From an uncultured Eubacteriales bacterium (GTDB taxonomy: Bacteria; Bacillota; Clostridia; Oscillospirales; CAG-382), in assembly GCA_934502885.1 (NCBI GenBank), contig CAKSUT010000011.1, positions 22,096 through 86,095 of the forward strand: DNA of 64,000 nt, given 5' to 3'. Shown here in pieces: positions 42,621 to 50,757 of the stretch. Positions within the stretch are counted from its first letter, which is position 1; every line of letters starts with the position of its first letter. The notes under the pieces are model-generated. The model did no database searches. It saw nothing but the letters and a program-made list of their open reading frames with translations, and was not told the origin of the DNA. Position numbers and translations under genes: made by a program.

Positions 42621-44015
42621 ATGCCGAATTATAAAGTAAAAATCGGTCTTGTACCGCTTCGCCGTGACTGTACTCCCCGTCCGGGACTCTTCAACTGGGA
42701 GTATGCCGAGGAGAGAGGAAGAAAGACGGTAAAGTACATAAAGGAACATTTCACGACTGACAAGGTTGAGTTCGTTGACCTTAAGGGAGTAATCGACGTT
42801 GAAACGCTTTGGTCGCAGGACGACGTTGACAAGGTCGCAGAGCATTTCAGAAAGGAAAAGGTGGACTCCATAGTCCTTATCCCGGCAAACTTCGGAAACG
42901 AAGAGGCGGCAGGCGAGCTTGCAAAAAAGATGAACAAGCCCGTTCTTCTCTGGGGACCTCAGGACGACACCTTCTATGAGGACGGCGGCAGACACACCGA
43001 TACGCAGTGCGGACTTTTCGCAATGAGCCGTCAGCTTACCCGTATGAACGTAAAGTTCACATACATAGAAAACTGTCCCGTCGATTCCGAGATTTTCGCC
43101 GAGGGACTCGAGAGCTTTGCGAGAGTGACCTGCGTCGTCAAGAACTTCTGCGGTATGCGCATAGGTCAGGTGGGACTGCGTCCGAAGCCGTTCTGCTCCG
43201 TAATCTTCAACGAGGGTCAGCTCATGGAGGACTTCGACATTCACATAATCCCGATAAACCTTGCGGTTATCCGCACGAAGTTCGAGGCAATTCTCACCGA
43301 CAGAAAGGATGAGCTTCGCGAGGGTGCGGCGAAGATAAAGGAAATGTACGTCACCGACGCCGACACCGACGCAAACCTCGAGAAAATGTGGGCGTTTGTC
43401 ATAATGTATAAGGAGCTTTTCGAGGAATACAAGCTCGATGCAATCTCCGCCGAGTGCTGGACCGCAATGCAGCAGCTTGTGGGAGCAATGCCCTGTACGT
43501 CCTACGGTATTCTCGCTGATATGGACTACATCATAAGCTGTGAGAGCGATATGCACGCCGCAATGACGCAGGTTCTTCTGAAGTCGCTCACCTTCGGCGA
43601 AAAGAAGCCGTTCCTCGGCGAGTTCACGACCCGTCATCCCTCCGACAGAAACGCCGAGCTTCTCTGGCACTGCGGACCGTTTGCCTACTCTCTGCACAGA
43701 AAGGACGAACCGTGCTACTGCAAGAATATGCGTGAGTGGTTCCGTGTAAACGAGGGTCACTACACCGTCGCACGTATCGATCAGGATCACGGAAAGTACA
43801 CTATAGTCGCCGGCGAATGTGACAGCACAACCGGACCGTACACCTTCGGCACTCATATGTGGGCAAAGTTCGACAACCTTGCCGCATGGGAAAGAAAGCT
43901 CATTGAGGGACCGTACATTCACCACGTATCCGAGGTTGAGGGCGGCTTCACCGACGAGATAAGAGAGGCGTGCAAGTACATTCCGGGACTTGCCATAGAC
44001 GAAGTGAGGGGTTAA
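42621..44015 (+). CDS. L-fucose/L-arabinose isomerase family protein
   Basis: This 464-residue protein belongs to the FucI/AraA superfamily of metal-dependent aldose-ketose isomerases. Candidate metal ligands are in AECWTAMQ, CESDMHAAM and GECDSTTGP. It is much shorter than FucI (about 590 residues) and resembles the broad family of uncharacterised C-terminal-FucI-like proteins, so the exact sugar is open; a 6-deoxyhexose such as L-fucose or L-rhamnose fits the mutarotase and fucosidase nearby. AAGGAGGATTTGG precedes the ATG. Confidence 0.85.
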   Translation: MPNYKVKIGLVPLRRDCTPRPGLFNWEYAEERGRKTVKYIKEHFTTDKVEFVDLKGVIDVETLWSQDDVDKVAEHFRKEKVDSIVLIPANFGNEEAAGELAKKMNKPVLLWGPQDDTFYEDGGRHTDTQCGLFAMSRQLTRMNVKFTYIENCPVDSEIFAEGLESFARVTCVVKNFCGMRIGQVGLRPKPFCSVIFNEGQLMEDFDIHIIPINLAVIRTKFEAILTDRKDELREGAAKIKEMYVTDADTDANLEKMWAFVIMYKELFEEYKLDAISAECWTAMQQLVGAMPCTSYGILADMDYIISCESDMHAAMTQVLLKSLTFGEKKPFLGEFTTRHPSDRNAELLWHCGPFAYSLHRKDEPCYCKNMREWFRVNEGHYTVARIDQDHGKYTIVAGECDSTTGPYTFGTHMWAKFDNLAAWERKLIEGPYIHHVSEVEGGFTDEIREACKYIPGLAIDEVRG

Positions 44016-44016
44016 A

Positions 44017-44844
44017 ATGAAATACACACTTAAAGAAATACTCGACCTTGCGGAAAAGGAAAATTTCGCTGTTCCGGCGTTCAACGTGTATAACCTTGAG
44101 ACTCTCATGGGAGTGGTCAACGCCGCAAAGGGAAACGGTGCGCCGGTTATCATTCAGATGTACAGCCGCCTTTTCGACACCGACACCGGACGTTTCCTTT
44201 CGCCCGTCATAAAGGAAATGATGAACGAGCTTAAGACTCCCGTTGCTTTCCACCTCGACCACGGCGCAGGCTTTGCGGAGTGCGTAAGAGCCGCACGCAT
44301 CGGCACGACGGGAATAATGATAGACGCATCGACTCTTCCCATTGACGAAAACATCGCCGCAACGAAGAAGGTCGTCGATTTCTGCCGCGAGATAGGCGTT
44401 CCCGTTGAGGGAGAGCTCGGTCACATCGGCTCGACAAAGGATGAGCATCAGGCGGCGTTCACCGAGGTCGCAGACGCTGTGAAATACGTCGATGAGACGG
44501 GAGTCGATGCGCTTGCCGTTATGGTCGGAACGGCGCACGGAAAATATGCGAAAGCACCCGTACTCGGAATTGACCGCATAGCCGAGATTCACGGCGCAGT
44601 GGGGGCGCACCTCGTGCTTCACGGCGGTTCGGGAGTCCCGGACGATCAGATTACAGCGGCGGTAAAGGCGGGAGTCAGAAAAGTAAACTTCGGCACGGAC
44701 GTCTGCTGTGCGTTTATCGAGGGCTACGACGGACTCGACCGCTACGCCGCTCCCTTGGATGTCGTTATGGCAAAGGCGTCTGTTTTCGTAAAGGATTTTG
44801 CGGCCGAAAAGATAAAGCTTCTCGGTGCGGCAGGACGCTTTTAA
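44017..44844 (+). CDS. Class II ketose-bisphosphate aldolase
   Basis: This 275-residue zinc aldolase resembles the fructose/tagatose-bisphosphate type (FbaA/GatY/KbaY). Seen are AFNVYNLETL near residue 22, zinc ligand HLDHG near 79-83, EGELGHIG, VGTAHGKY and LHGGSGVP. It would split the phosphorylated ketose from the kinase step into dihydroxyacetone phosphate and an aldehyde. The ATG is 1 base after the isomerase stop. It is the last gene of the operon; direct repeats of CTCGTTTCGTAAA follow but no clear terminator. Confidence 0.93.
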   Translation: MKYTLKEILDLAEKENFAVPAFNVYNLETLMGVVNAAKGNGAPVIIQMYSRLFDTDTGRFLSPVIKEMMNELKTPVAFHLDHGAGFAECVRAARIGTTGIMIDASTLPIDENIAATKKVVDFCREIGVPVEGELGHIGSTKDEHQAAFTEVADAVKYVDETGVDALAVMVGTAHGKYAKAPVLGIDRIAEIHGAVGAHLVLHGGSGVPDDQITAAVKAGVRKVNFGTDVCCAFIEGYDGLDRYAAPLDVVMAKASVFVKDFAAEKIKLLGAAGRF

Positions 44845-44942
44845 AATCGTTTCGTAAACTCGTTTCGTAAAACCTCGTTTTGCGTAAAACGTAAAAAAGT
44901 AATCCGAAATTTACGTAAAGAGAAAAAAATTGAGAAAAACTC

Positions 44943-44971
44943 TTGACAAACCGGAAAATGTGTGATACAAT
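44943..44971 (+). promoter_or_regulatory. Promoter of the glutamate synthase operon
   Basis: TTGACA and TACAAT are 17 bases apart. Transcription would start near 44978, only about 14 bases before an intrinsic terminator. Confidence 0.8.
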
Positions 44972-44991
44972 GACGTTTGTAAATGAGCAAT

Positions 44992-45027
44992 GGCGTTCAT
45001 TCCCTTCGGGGAGTGGGCGCTTTTTTT
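44992..45027 (+). terminator. Attenuator hairpin before the glutamate synthase operon
   Basis: A 13 bp G-C/G-U stem capped by a UUCG tetraloop (CCC, TTCG, GGG at 45002-45011) is followed by seven T at 45021-45027. It lies between the promoter and the first gene at 45063, so every full transcript must read through it. Confidence 0.8.
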
Positions 45028-45062
45028 GTTGTGATTTTGTTGTGAAAGGAAGAAAGCAGTAC

Positions 45063-46154
45063 ATGAAACTTGAAGGAGAAGTGCGTATACCGTCCGGCTG
45101 CGCAATATCGGCGGTCATATCGAGAGACGGCGAAAGAATGACCGGGGAAAAGATAACCGAAAGCATGATACCAATGCACGACCGCTCAAACGGTCTCGGC
45201 GGCGGCTTTGCCGGTTACGGAATATACCCGGAGTATAAGGATATGTATGCGTTCCACCTGTTCTACAACGACAATGCCGCACGGGTTGAATGCGAGAGCT
45301 ACTTAAAGGACAGCTTCGAGATTGTGAAAGCGGAGAACATACCGATACGGAAAATCCCCGAGATTACCGACGTTCCGCTTATCTGGCGGTATTTCGTCGT
45401 TCCGCTTTCGTCGGTACTCGCAAGACTCCAGCTTGACGAGAAAGAGTACGTCGCAAGAAGCGTTATGAGCATCAACACAAAAATCGATGGCGCATACGTC
45501 TTTTCGAGCGGCAAGAACATGGGCGTTTTCAAGGCGGTCGGCTTTCCCGAGGACGTCGGACGCTTCTACAGACTCGATGAATATGAGGCGTATTCGTGGA
45601 CGGCGCACGGCAGATATCCGACCAACACTCCCGGCTGGTGGGGCGGTGCGCACCCATTCGCTCTTCTCGATTTTTCGATAGTCCACAACGGCGAGATATC
45701 CTCCTACGACGCAAACAGAAGATGCATTGAGATGTACGGCTACAAATGCACGCTCCAAACCGATACCGAGGTAATAACCTACATTGCGGACTACCTCATG
45801 CGCCGTCAGGGACTCACCCTTGAGGAAACGGCGTCGGTGATTGCCGCTCCGTTCTGGAGCACTATAGCAAAGAAGCCTGCCGCCGAAAGGGAGAAGCTCG
45901 AATACCTGAGAAAGGTTTACCCGAGTCTTCTCATAACGGGTCCGTTTTCGATAATCTTAGGCTTCGACGGCGGTCTTATGGCACTTAACGACAGACTAAA
46001 GCTCCGCTCGATGGTGGTTGCCGAAAAGGACGCAAAAGTTTATATTGCAAGCGAAGAAGCCGCTATAAGATCCATGGAACCCGACGTCGGTGAGATTTAT
46101 TCTCCCGGCGGCGGAGAACCGGTAATCGTCAAAGTAAAGGACGGTGCATATTGA
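45063..46154 (+). CDS. Glutamate synthase, class II amidotransferase subunit
   Basis: This 363-residue protein is the glutaminase part of a split glutamate synthase: it takes ammonia from glutamine and channels it to the FMN subunit. The expected nucleophile is Cys13 in IPSGCAISAVISRDG, so a 12-residue propeptide must be removed; TAHGRYPTNTPG and VHNGEISSYDAN are the glutamine-binding segments. The ATG at 45063 follows AAAGGAAG. It is the first of five overlapping or abutting genes. Confidence 0.93.
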   Translation: MKLEGEVRIPSGCAISAVISRDGERMTGEKITESMIPMHDRSNGLGGGFAGYGIYPEYKDMYAFHLFYNDNAARVECESYLKDSFEIVKAENIPIRKIPEITDVPLIWRYFVVPLSSVLARLQLDEKEYVARSVMSINTKIDGAYVFSSGKNMGVFKAVGFPEDVGRFYRLDEYEAYSWTAHGRYPTNTPGWWGGAHPFALLDFSIVHNGEISSYDANRRCIEMYGYKCTLQTDTEVITYIADYLMRRQGLTLEETASVIAAPFWSTIAKKPAAEREKLEYLRKVYPSLLITGPFSIILGFDGGLMALNDRLKLRSMVVAEKDAKVYIASEEAAIRSMEPDVGEIYSPGGGEPVIVKVKDGAY

Positions 46155-47659
46155 TGCCGATACAGTATATATTCCCCGAATTTGAAGTAATAAGAAACCC
46201 CAACCGCTGCGTTGCCTGCCGTGTGTGCGAAAGACAGTGCGCAAACGAGGTTCATTCGTTCGATCCCGATACGGGACTTATGATGTCGGACGAGTCGAAG
46301 TGCGTTGACTGTCAGAGATGCGTATGCCTCTGCCCCACGAGAGCGCTCAAAATCGTGAAGAACGACTGCACGCTCCGTGAAAACGCCAACTGGCAGAACG
46401 ACACGGTAAAGGAAATCTACAAGCAGGCGAATACCGGAGCCGTGCTTCTTTCGTCGATGGGCAACCCGAAGCCGCTTCCCGTTTACTGGGATAAGATTCT
46501 CATCAACGCTTCTCAGGTCACGAACCCTCCGATAGACCCTCTGCGTGAGCCTATGGAGACAAAGGTGTTCCTCGGAAAAAAACCGGCAAAGCCCGAGAGA
46601 AATGCCGACGGCTCACTCAAAACCACGCTCACACCTCAGCTTGAGCTTTCGATGCCGATAATGTTCTCGGCAATGAGCTACGGCTCGATAAGCTACAACG
46701 CGCACGAAAGCCTCGCAAGGGCGGCAAAAGCTCTCGGTATATACTACAACACCGGCGAGGGCGGATTGCACGAGGACTTCTACCGGTACGGCGAAAATAC
46801 GATAGTTCAGGTGGCGTCGGGACGCTTTGGCGTGCATGAGGACTACTTAAACGCCGGTGCGGCGGTAGAGATAAAGATGGGTCAGGGCGCAAAGCCCGGT
46901 ATCGGCGGACATCTTCCGGGAGCGAAGATTGTGGGAGACGTTTCGAGAACGCGTATGATTCCCGAGGGTTCGGACGCAATTTCCCCCGCACCTCACCACG
47001 ATATATATTCGATAGAGGATCTTCGTCAGCTCGTCTACTCTCTCAAAGAGGCGACGCATTACAAAAAGCCGATAATCGTCAAGGTCGCCGCCGTACACAA
47101 TATAGCGGCAATTGCAAGCGGCATTGCAAGAAGCGGCGCGGACATAATCGCGATAGACGGCTTCCGAGGCGGTACGGGCGCCGCTCCCACGAGAATAAGG
47201 GATAACGTCGGAATACCGATAGAGCTTGCTCTTGCGGCGGTCGATACAAGACTTCGCGACGAGGGAATAAGAGGAAACGTATCTCTTGTTGTCGGCGGAA
47301 GCATACGCTCGGCGGCGGATATCGTAAAGGCTGTGGCTCTGGGTGCGGACGCCTGCTACATCGCAACGGCGGCTCTTATCGCACTCGGCTGTCACCTTTG
47401 CCGCACCTGCCAAAGCGGCAAGTGCAACTGGGGTATCGCAACTCAGCGTCCGGAGCTTGTCAAGAGGCTTAATCCCGATATCGGAAGCGAAAGACTCGTG
47501 AACCTGCTGACCGCATGGCAGCACGAAATAAAAGAGCTTATGGGCGGTATGGGTATAAATTCAATCGAAGCGCTCCGCGGAAACCGACTTATGCTTCGGG
47601 GCGTGGGACTTACGGAAAAGGAGCTTGAGATTCTCGGTATCTCACACGCGGGAGAATGA
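46154..47659 (+). CDS. Glutamate synthase, FMN/iron-sulfur subunit
   Basis: This 501-residue subunit makes glutamate from 2-oxoglutarate and ammonia at FMN. It has two N-terminal 4Fe-4S motifs (CVACRVCERQC near 18-28 and CVDCQRCVCLCP near 51-62), the synthase TIM barrel with GEGGLHEDF, KMGQGAKPGIGGHLPG and GFRGGTGAAPT, and a late cluster motif CHLCRTCQSGKCNWG. The ATG overlaps the stop of the preceding gene (TGATG), which shows coupled translation. Confidence 0.95.
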   Translation: MPIQYIFPEFEVIRNPNRCVACRVCERQCANEVHSFDPDTGLMMSDESKCVDCQRCVCLCPTRALKIVKNDCTLRENANWQNDTVKEIYKQANTGAVLLSSMGNPKPLPVYWDKILINASQVTNPPIDPLREPMETKVFLGKKPAKPERNADGSLKTTLTPQLELSMPIMFSAMSYGSISYNAHESLARAAKALGIYYNTGEGGLHEDFYRYGENTIVQVASGRFGVHEDYLNAGAAVEIKMGQGAKPGIGGHLPGAKIVGDVSRTRMIPEGSDAISPAPHHDIYSIEDLRQLVYSLKEATHYKKPIIVKVAAVHNIAAIASGIARSGADIIAIDGFRGGTGAAPTRIRDNVGIPIELALAAVDTRLRDEGIRGNVSLVVGGSIRSAADIVKAVALGADACYIATAALIALGCHLCRTCQSGKCNWGIATQRPELVKRLNPDIGSERLVNLLTAWQHEIKELMGGMGINSIEALRGNRLMLRGVGLTEKELEILGISHAGE

Positions 47660-48114
47660 AACGTATATATGTAAACGAAGAAAAGTGTATAGGATGTCAC
47701 CTCTGCGAGTTTAACTGCGCTTACGCAAATTCGGGTGTCGGCGATATTGTCAAGTCTCTCAAGGGGAAGACGATATATCCCAATATCAGAATAGAGGGCG
47801 ACGAGGACGACGGCGATTCCGTCCTTCAGAAGGACAGGATAACCTACGCCGTTTCGTGCCGTCACTGCGACGATCCGATCTGTGTAAAGAGCTGTATCTC
47901 AGGTGCGCTGACAATTGAGGACGGCATAGTAAAAATCGACCGCAGAAAGTGCGTCGGATGTCTCACGTGCGTGCTTGTCTGTCCGTTCGGAGCGGTGCGA
48001 GAGAGCGAAGAGGGCGTCGTTGGAAAGTGCGAGCTTTGCACAAGCAATACGTGCGGAAAGCCTGCCTGCGTCGGGGGTTGCCCGAACGGAGCTATTGTTT
48101 TTGAGGAGAGGTGA
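47656..48114 (+). CDS. 4Fe-4S electron-transfer subunit
   Basis: This 152-residue protein carries several ferredoxin-type Cys motifs: CIGCHLCEFNC near residue 11, CRHCDDPICVKSC near 68, CVGCLTCVLVCP near 98 and a C-terminal CELCTSNTCGKPACVGGCP, like the beta subunits of DMSO-reductase or aldehyde oxidoreductase systems. It should pass electrons between the flavoprotein and the synthase subunit. Its ATG overlaps the previous stop (ATGA). Confidence 0.93.
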   Translation: MKRIYVNEEKCIGCHLCEFNCAYANSGVGDIVKSLKGKTIYPNIRIEGDEDDGDSVLQKDRITYAVSCRHCDDPICVKSCISGALTIEDGIVKIDRRKCVGCLTCVLVCPFGAVRESEEGVVGKCELCTSNTCGKPACVGGCPNGAIVFEER

Positions 48115-48119
48115 GGGAA

Positions 48120-49376
48120 ATGTCAGCTTGCAATGATATCGTAATAATCGGAAACGGTGCGGCGGCGGTCGGCTGTATCGAGGGCGTGAGAGCGCACGAC
48201 AAAGACGTAAAGATAACGGTGGTGTCCGCCGAAAAGCACCCGGCGTATTACCGGCCTCTCATTTCGTATTACCTCGAGGGAAAAAGCGATCCGGCACTCA
48301 TCGATATAAAGGACGACGGCTTTTATGCCGAAAATCACGTTGACATAATCTACGGCAAAAAGGCTGTATCTCTCGACACAAAGGAGAAAACCGTGCTTCT
48401 TGACGACGGAGAGGTTGTGCCTTACGGCAAGGTCTGCGTTGCCGCAGGCTCGTCGCCGTTCGTGCCGCCCTTTGTCGGACTTGATACCGTGAAAAAGAAG
48501 CGCTCTTTCATGACGATAGACGACGCTTACGCACTCGAGAAGGATCTTTCCCCCGAAACACGTGTGTTCATCGTCGGCGCCGGACTTATCGGTCTTAAGT
48601 GCGCCGAGGGAATACGCGAAAGAGTAGGGAGCGTGACGGTCTGCGATCTTGCCGACAGGGTGCTTCCGAGTATTCTCGACGAAGAATGCTCCGCTCTCAT
48701 GGCGGCGTGCCTCGAAAAAAACGGTATTGTACTCATGACGGGCGACAGCGTCGAACGTTTCGACAAGGACACCGCGCATATGAAAAGCGGCGGAACCGTT
48801 GTGTTCGACGTACTTGTGCTTGCGGTCGGCGTGCGCGCGAATACCGCTCTCGTTAAGGACGCAGGCGGCGACGTCGGACGCGGAATCGCGGTCGATACGC
48901 ACATGAAAACCTCGCTTTGCGATGTGTACGCCGCAGGCGACTGCACGGAATGCACCGATATATCGTCGGGAACGAGAAAGGTTATCGCAATTCTTCCGAA
49001 CGCGAGAATGCAGGGACGTTGCGCCGGGGCGAACATGGCGGGAGCGGACGAGGAGTTCGCAAAGAGCGTGCCGATGAACGCAATAGGCTTCTTCGGGCTT
49101 CACGCAATGACTGCCGGAACAAGATTTTCCGCAGAGGACGGCGGCAGAGAGTGTACCGTGCGGCATGACGGCGGTGTGAAAAAGCTGTTTACGAAAAACG
49201 GATTCCTCACCGGCTTTATGATGGTCGGTCACGAGGACAGAGTCGGAATATACACCGCCATGATAAGAGAAAAAACGCCGCTCGGAGAGCTTGACTCGGA
49301 AAAGCTTCTCGGTGTGCCGACTCTCTCGGTGTTCGGCGGCGACTTCAGGAGAAAGAAACTCGGAGGTGAAAGGTAA
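48120..49376 (+). CDS. FAD/NAD(P)-dependent oxidoreductase subunit
   Basis: This 418-residue protein is of the pyridine nucleotide-disulfide reductase class (NirB/rubredoxin-reductase-like) with FAD motif IVIIGNGAAAVGCIEG at residues 7-22, NAD motif VFIVGAGLIGLKCAEG near 147 and the FAD-phosphate segment DVYAAGDCTE near 270. It would feed NAD(P)H electrons into the synthase. The ATG at 48120 has GAGGTGAGGG just upstream. Confidence 0.93.
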   Translation: MSACNDIVIIGNGAAAVGCIEGVRAHDKDVKITVVSAEKHPAYYRPLISYYLEGKSDPALIDIKDDGFYAENHVDIIYGKKAVSLDTKEKTVLLDDGEVVPYGKVCVAAGSSPFVPPFVGLDTVKKKRSFMTIDDAYALEKDLSPETRVFIVGAGLIGLKCAEGIRERVGSVTVCDLADRVLPSILDEECSALMAACLEKNGIVLMTGDSVERFDKDTAHMKSGGTVVFDVLVLAVGVRANTALVKDAGGDVGRGIAVDTHMKTSLCDVYAAGDCTECTDISSGTRKVIAILPNARMQGRCAGANMAGADEEFAKSVPMNAIGFFGLHAMTAGTRFSAEDGGRECTVRHDGGVKKLFTKNGFLTGFMMVGHEDRVGIYTAMIREKTPLGELDSEKLLGVPTLSVFGGDFRRKKLGGER

Positions 49377-50104
49377 TGACGATAGACGCAAGGGGAGTCG
49401 GCTTTGCCGAACTCAACGAACTCATACACGAAAGCGGAGACGGAAACGTCGATGTCACCGGCTGTCTCGGTCAGAGGTTTATCGCGTGCGGCATGAGCAA
49501 GGGACGCATAACGATAGACGGCGTGCCGGGGAACGCCATGGGAGCATACCTCAACGGCGCGGAGATTTTCGTTCACGGCAACGCACAGGACGCAGTCGGC
49601 GACACTATGAACAACGGTCTTATAGCCGTCGGCGGCAACATAGGCGACGCCGCAGGCTACGCGATGCGCGGCGGTGAAATCTACATAAAGAAAAACGCCG
49701 GCTACCGTGCCGGCATACATATGAAGGCGTATAAGGAGAAAAAGCCGGTCATGGTCATCGGCGGACGCGCCGGCAGCTTTCTCGGAGAGTATCAGGCAGG
49801 AGGATATATCGTCGTCCTCGGCATTGACATCGGAGATAAGCCTATTGTCGGCAACTTCCCCTGTACCGGAATGCACGGCGGCAAAATGTTTCTCAGAGTG
49901 AAATACGGCGAGAGCGGCATTGATTTTCCCGGTCAGGTCACGGCGAGAGAAGCAACCGACGAGGACAAAGCAGAGATACGCCGCTTTGTGAAAAAATACT
50001 GTGAGCTTTTCGTCGAGGACGCAGACAAAATTATGGAGTCGGACTTCACCGTCGTCTCTCCCGACAGCAAGAACCCCTATAAGCAGATGTACGTGGCGAA
50101 CTGA
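49376..50104 (+). CDS. Glutamate synthase GXGXG-domain subunit
   Basis: This 242-residue right-handed beta-helix subunit corresponds to the C-terminal domain of GltB, seen by repeats such as GNAMGAYLNGAEIFVHGNAQDAVG and GGRAGSFLGEYQAGG. It has a structural role in holding the glutaminase and synthase parts together. Its ATG overlaps the previous stop (TAATG). With the four genes before it, it completes the split enzyme found in many Clostridia and archaea. Confidence 0.93.
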   Translation: MTIDARGVGFAELNELIHESGDGNVDVTGCLGQRFIACGMSKGRITIDGVPGNAMGAYLNGAEIFVHGNAQDAVGDTMNNGLIAVGGNIGDAAGYAMRGGEIYIKKNAGYRAGIHMKAYKEKKPVMVIGGRAGSFLGEYQAGGYIVVLGIDIGDKPIVGNFPCTGMHGGKMFLRVKYGESGIDFPGQVTAREATDEDKAEIRRFVKKYCELFVEDADKIMESDFTVVSPDSKNPYKQMYVAN

Positions 50105-50119
50105 AAAGCGAAGCTATTA

Positions 50120-50755
50120 TCAGAGCGGAGTTGGCGAAAGCTCTGCTTTCGCAAGAGCGGAGAGTGGAGTTGCGGTCGAAAAACGCTGAAGCGTTTTTCT
50201 TCAACTATTTGTATGGTGCAAAATTTAAGAGTGTACCACGAACGTAATGTCGGATTTTTGCAGAGGTTGTTGGTATTTGCAACAATACGATTATTTCTAA
50301 CCTCGATATACCGTAGAGCAATTACAAACCCCAAATCACGCACCACCCAAAACACACTCTTCGCAAAAATGAAATTGTCGAGCTTTGCGAGGCGTTTCAT
50401 TTGCGAACGGGAGAAGTTCGGATACAGTCCCCACAAGGCCTGATGCAAAAAAATCACGACCCGACGCTTGAATATATGGCGTCGGGTCGCCGTACTATCT
50501 CGGATAAGCACCGCCCAAAAGCTCCCCTTCGACCGAGACTTCGTCGAGGTTGAACGGTACTACCTCCGATATTATAATCTTTCCCCCTGCAAAGCGAAAG
50601 CTTTGCGCTTTTAAAGTTCTTTTGGTCCTTTTCTTTCAAGAAAAGGACATATACCGCGTTCTTTAGCGAAAGCAACTTTGTTGCGTCGCCTGAAAGCAAC
50701 TTTGCTGCGTCGCCTCTTTCTTTCAAGAAGGAACACCCTCGTGCTCGTAAGCTTT
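50120..50755. repeat. Dispersed hairpin-rich intergenic element, copy 4
   Basis: It begins near GCGAAAGCTCTGCTTTCGC and AAGAGCGGAGAGTGGAGTT (shared with copy 1), has the AAAAACGCT hairpin at 50179-50198 that can end the glutamate synthase transcript, then CACGCACCACCCAAAA, the CTTCGCAAAAATGAAA hairpin (about 50357-50410), an 11 bp stem (50457-50467 with 50479-50489) closing TTGAATATATG, GCAAAGCGAAAGCTTTGC and a CCTTTTCTTTCAAGAAAAGG repeat. Two CAACTTTGTTGCGTCGCC-like direct repeats lie at its right end. It abuts the pheT stop. Confidence 0.8.
50179..50198 (+). terminator. Terminator-like hairpin after the glutamate synthase operon
   Basis: AAAAACGCT pairs with AGCGTTTTT around a two-base gap, 75 bases past the last stop. 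The same short hairpin lies after ftsH. Confidence 0.55.
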
Positions 50756-50757
50756 CG

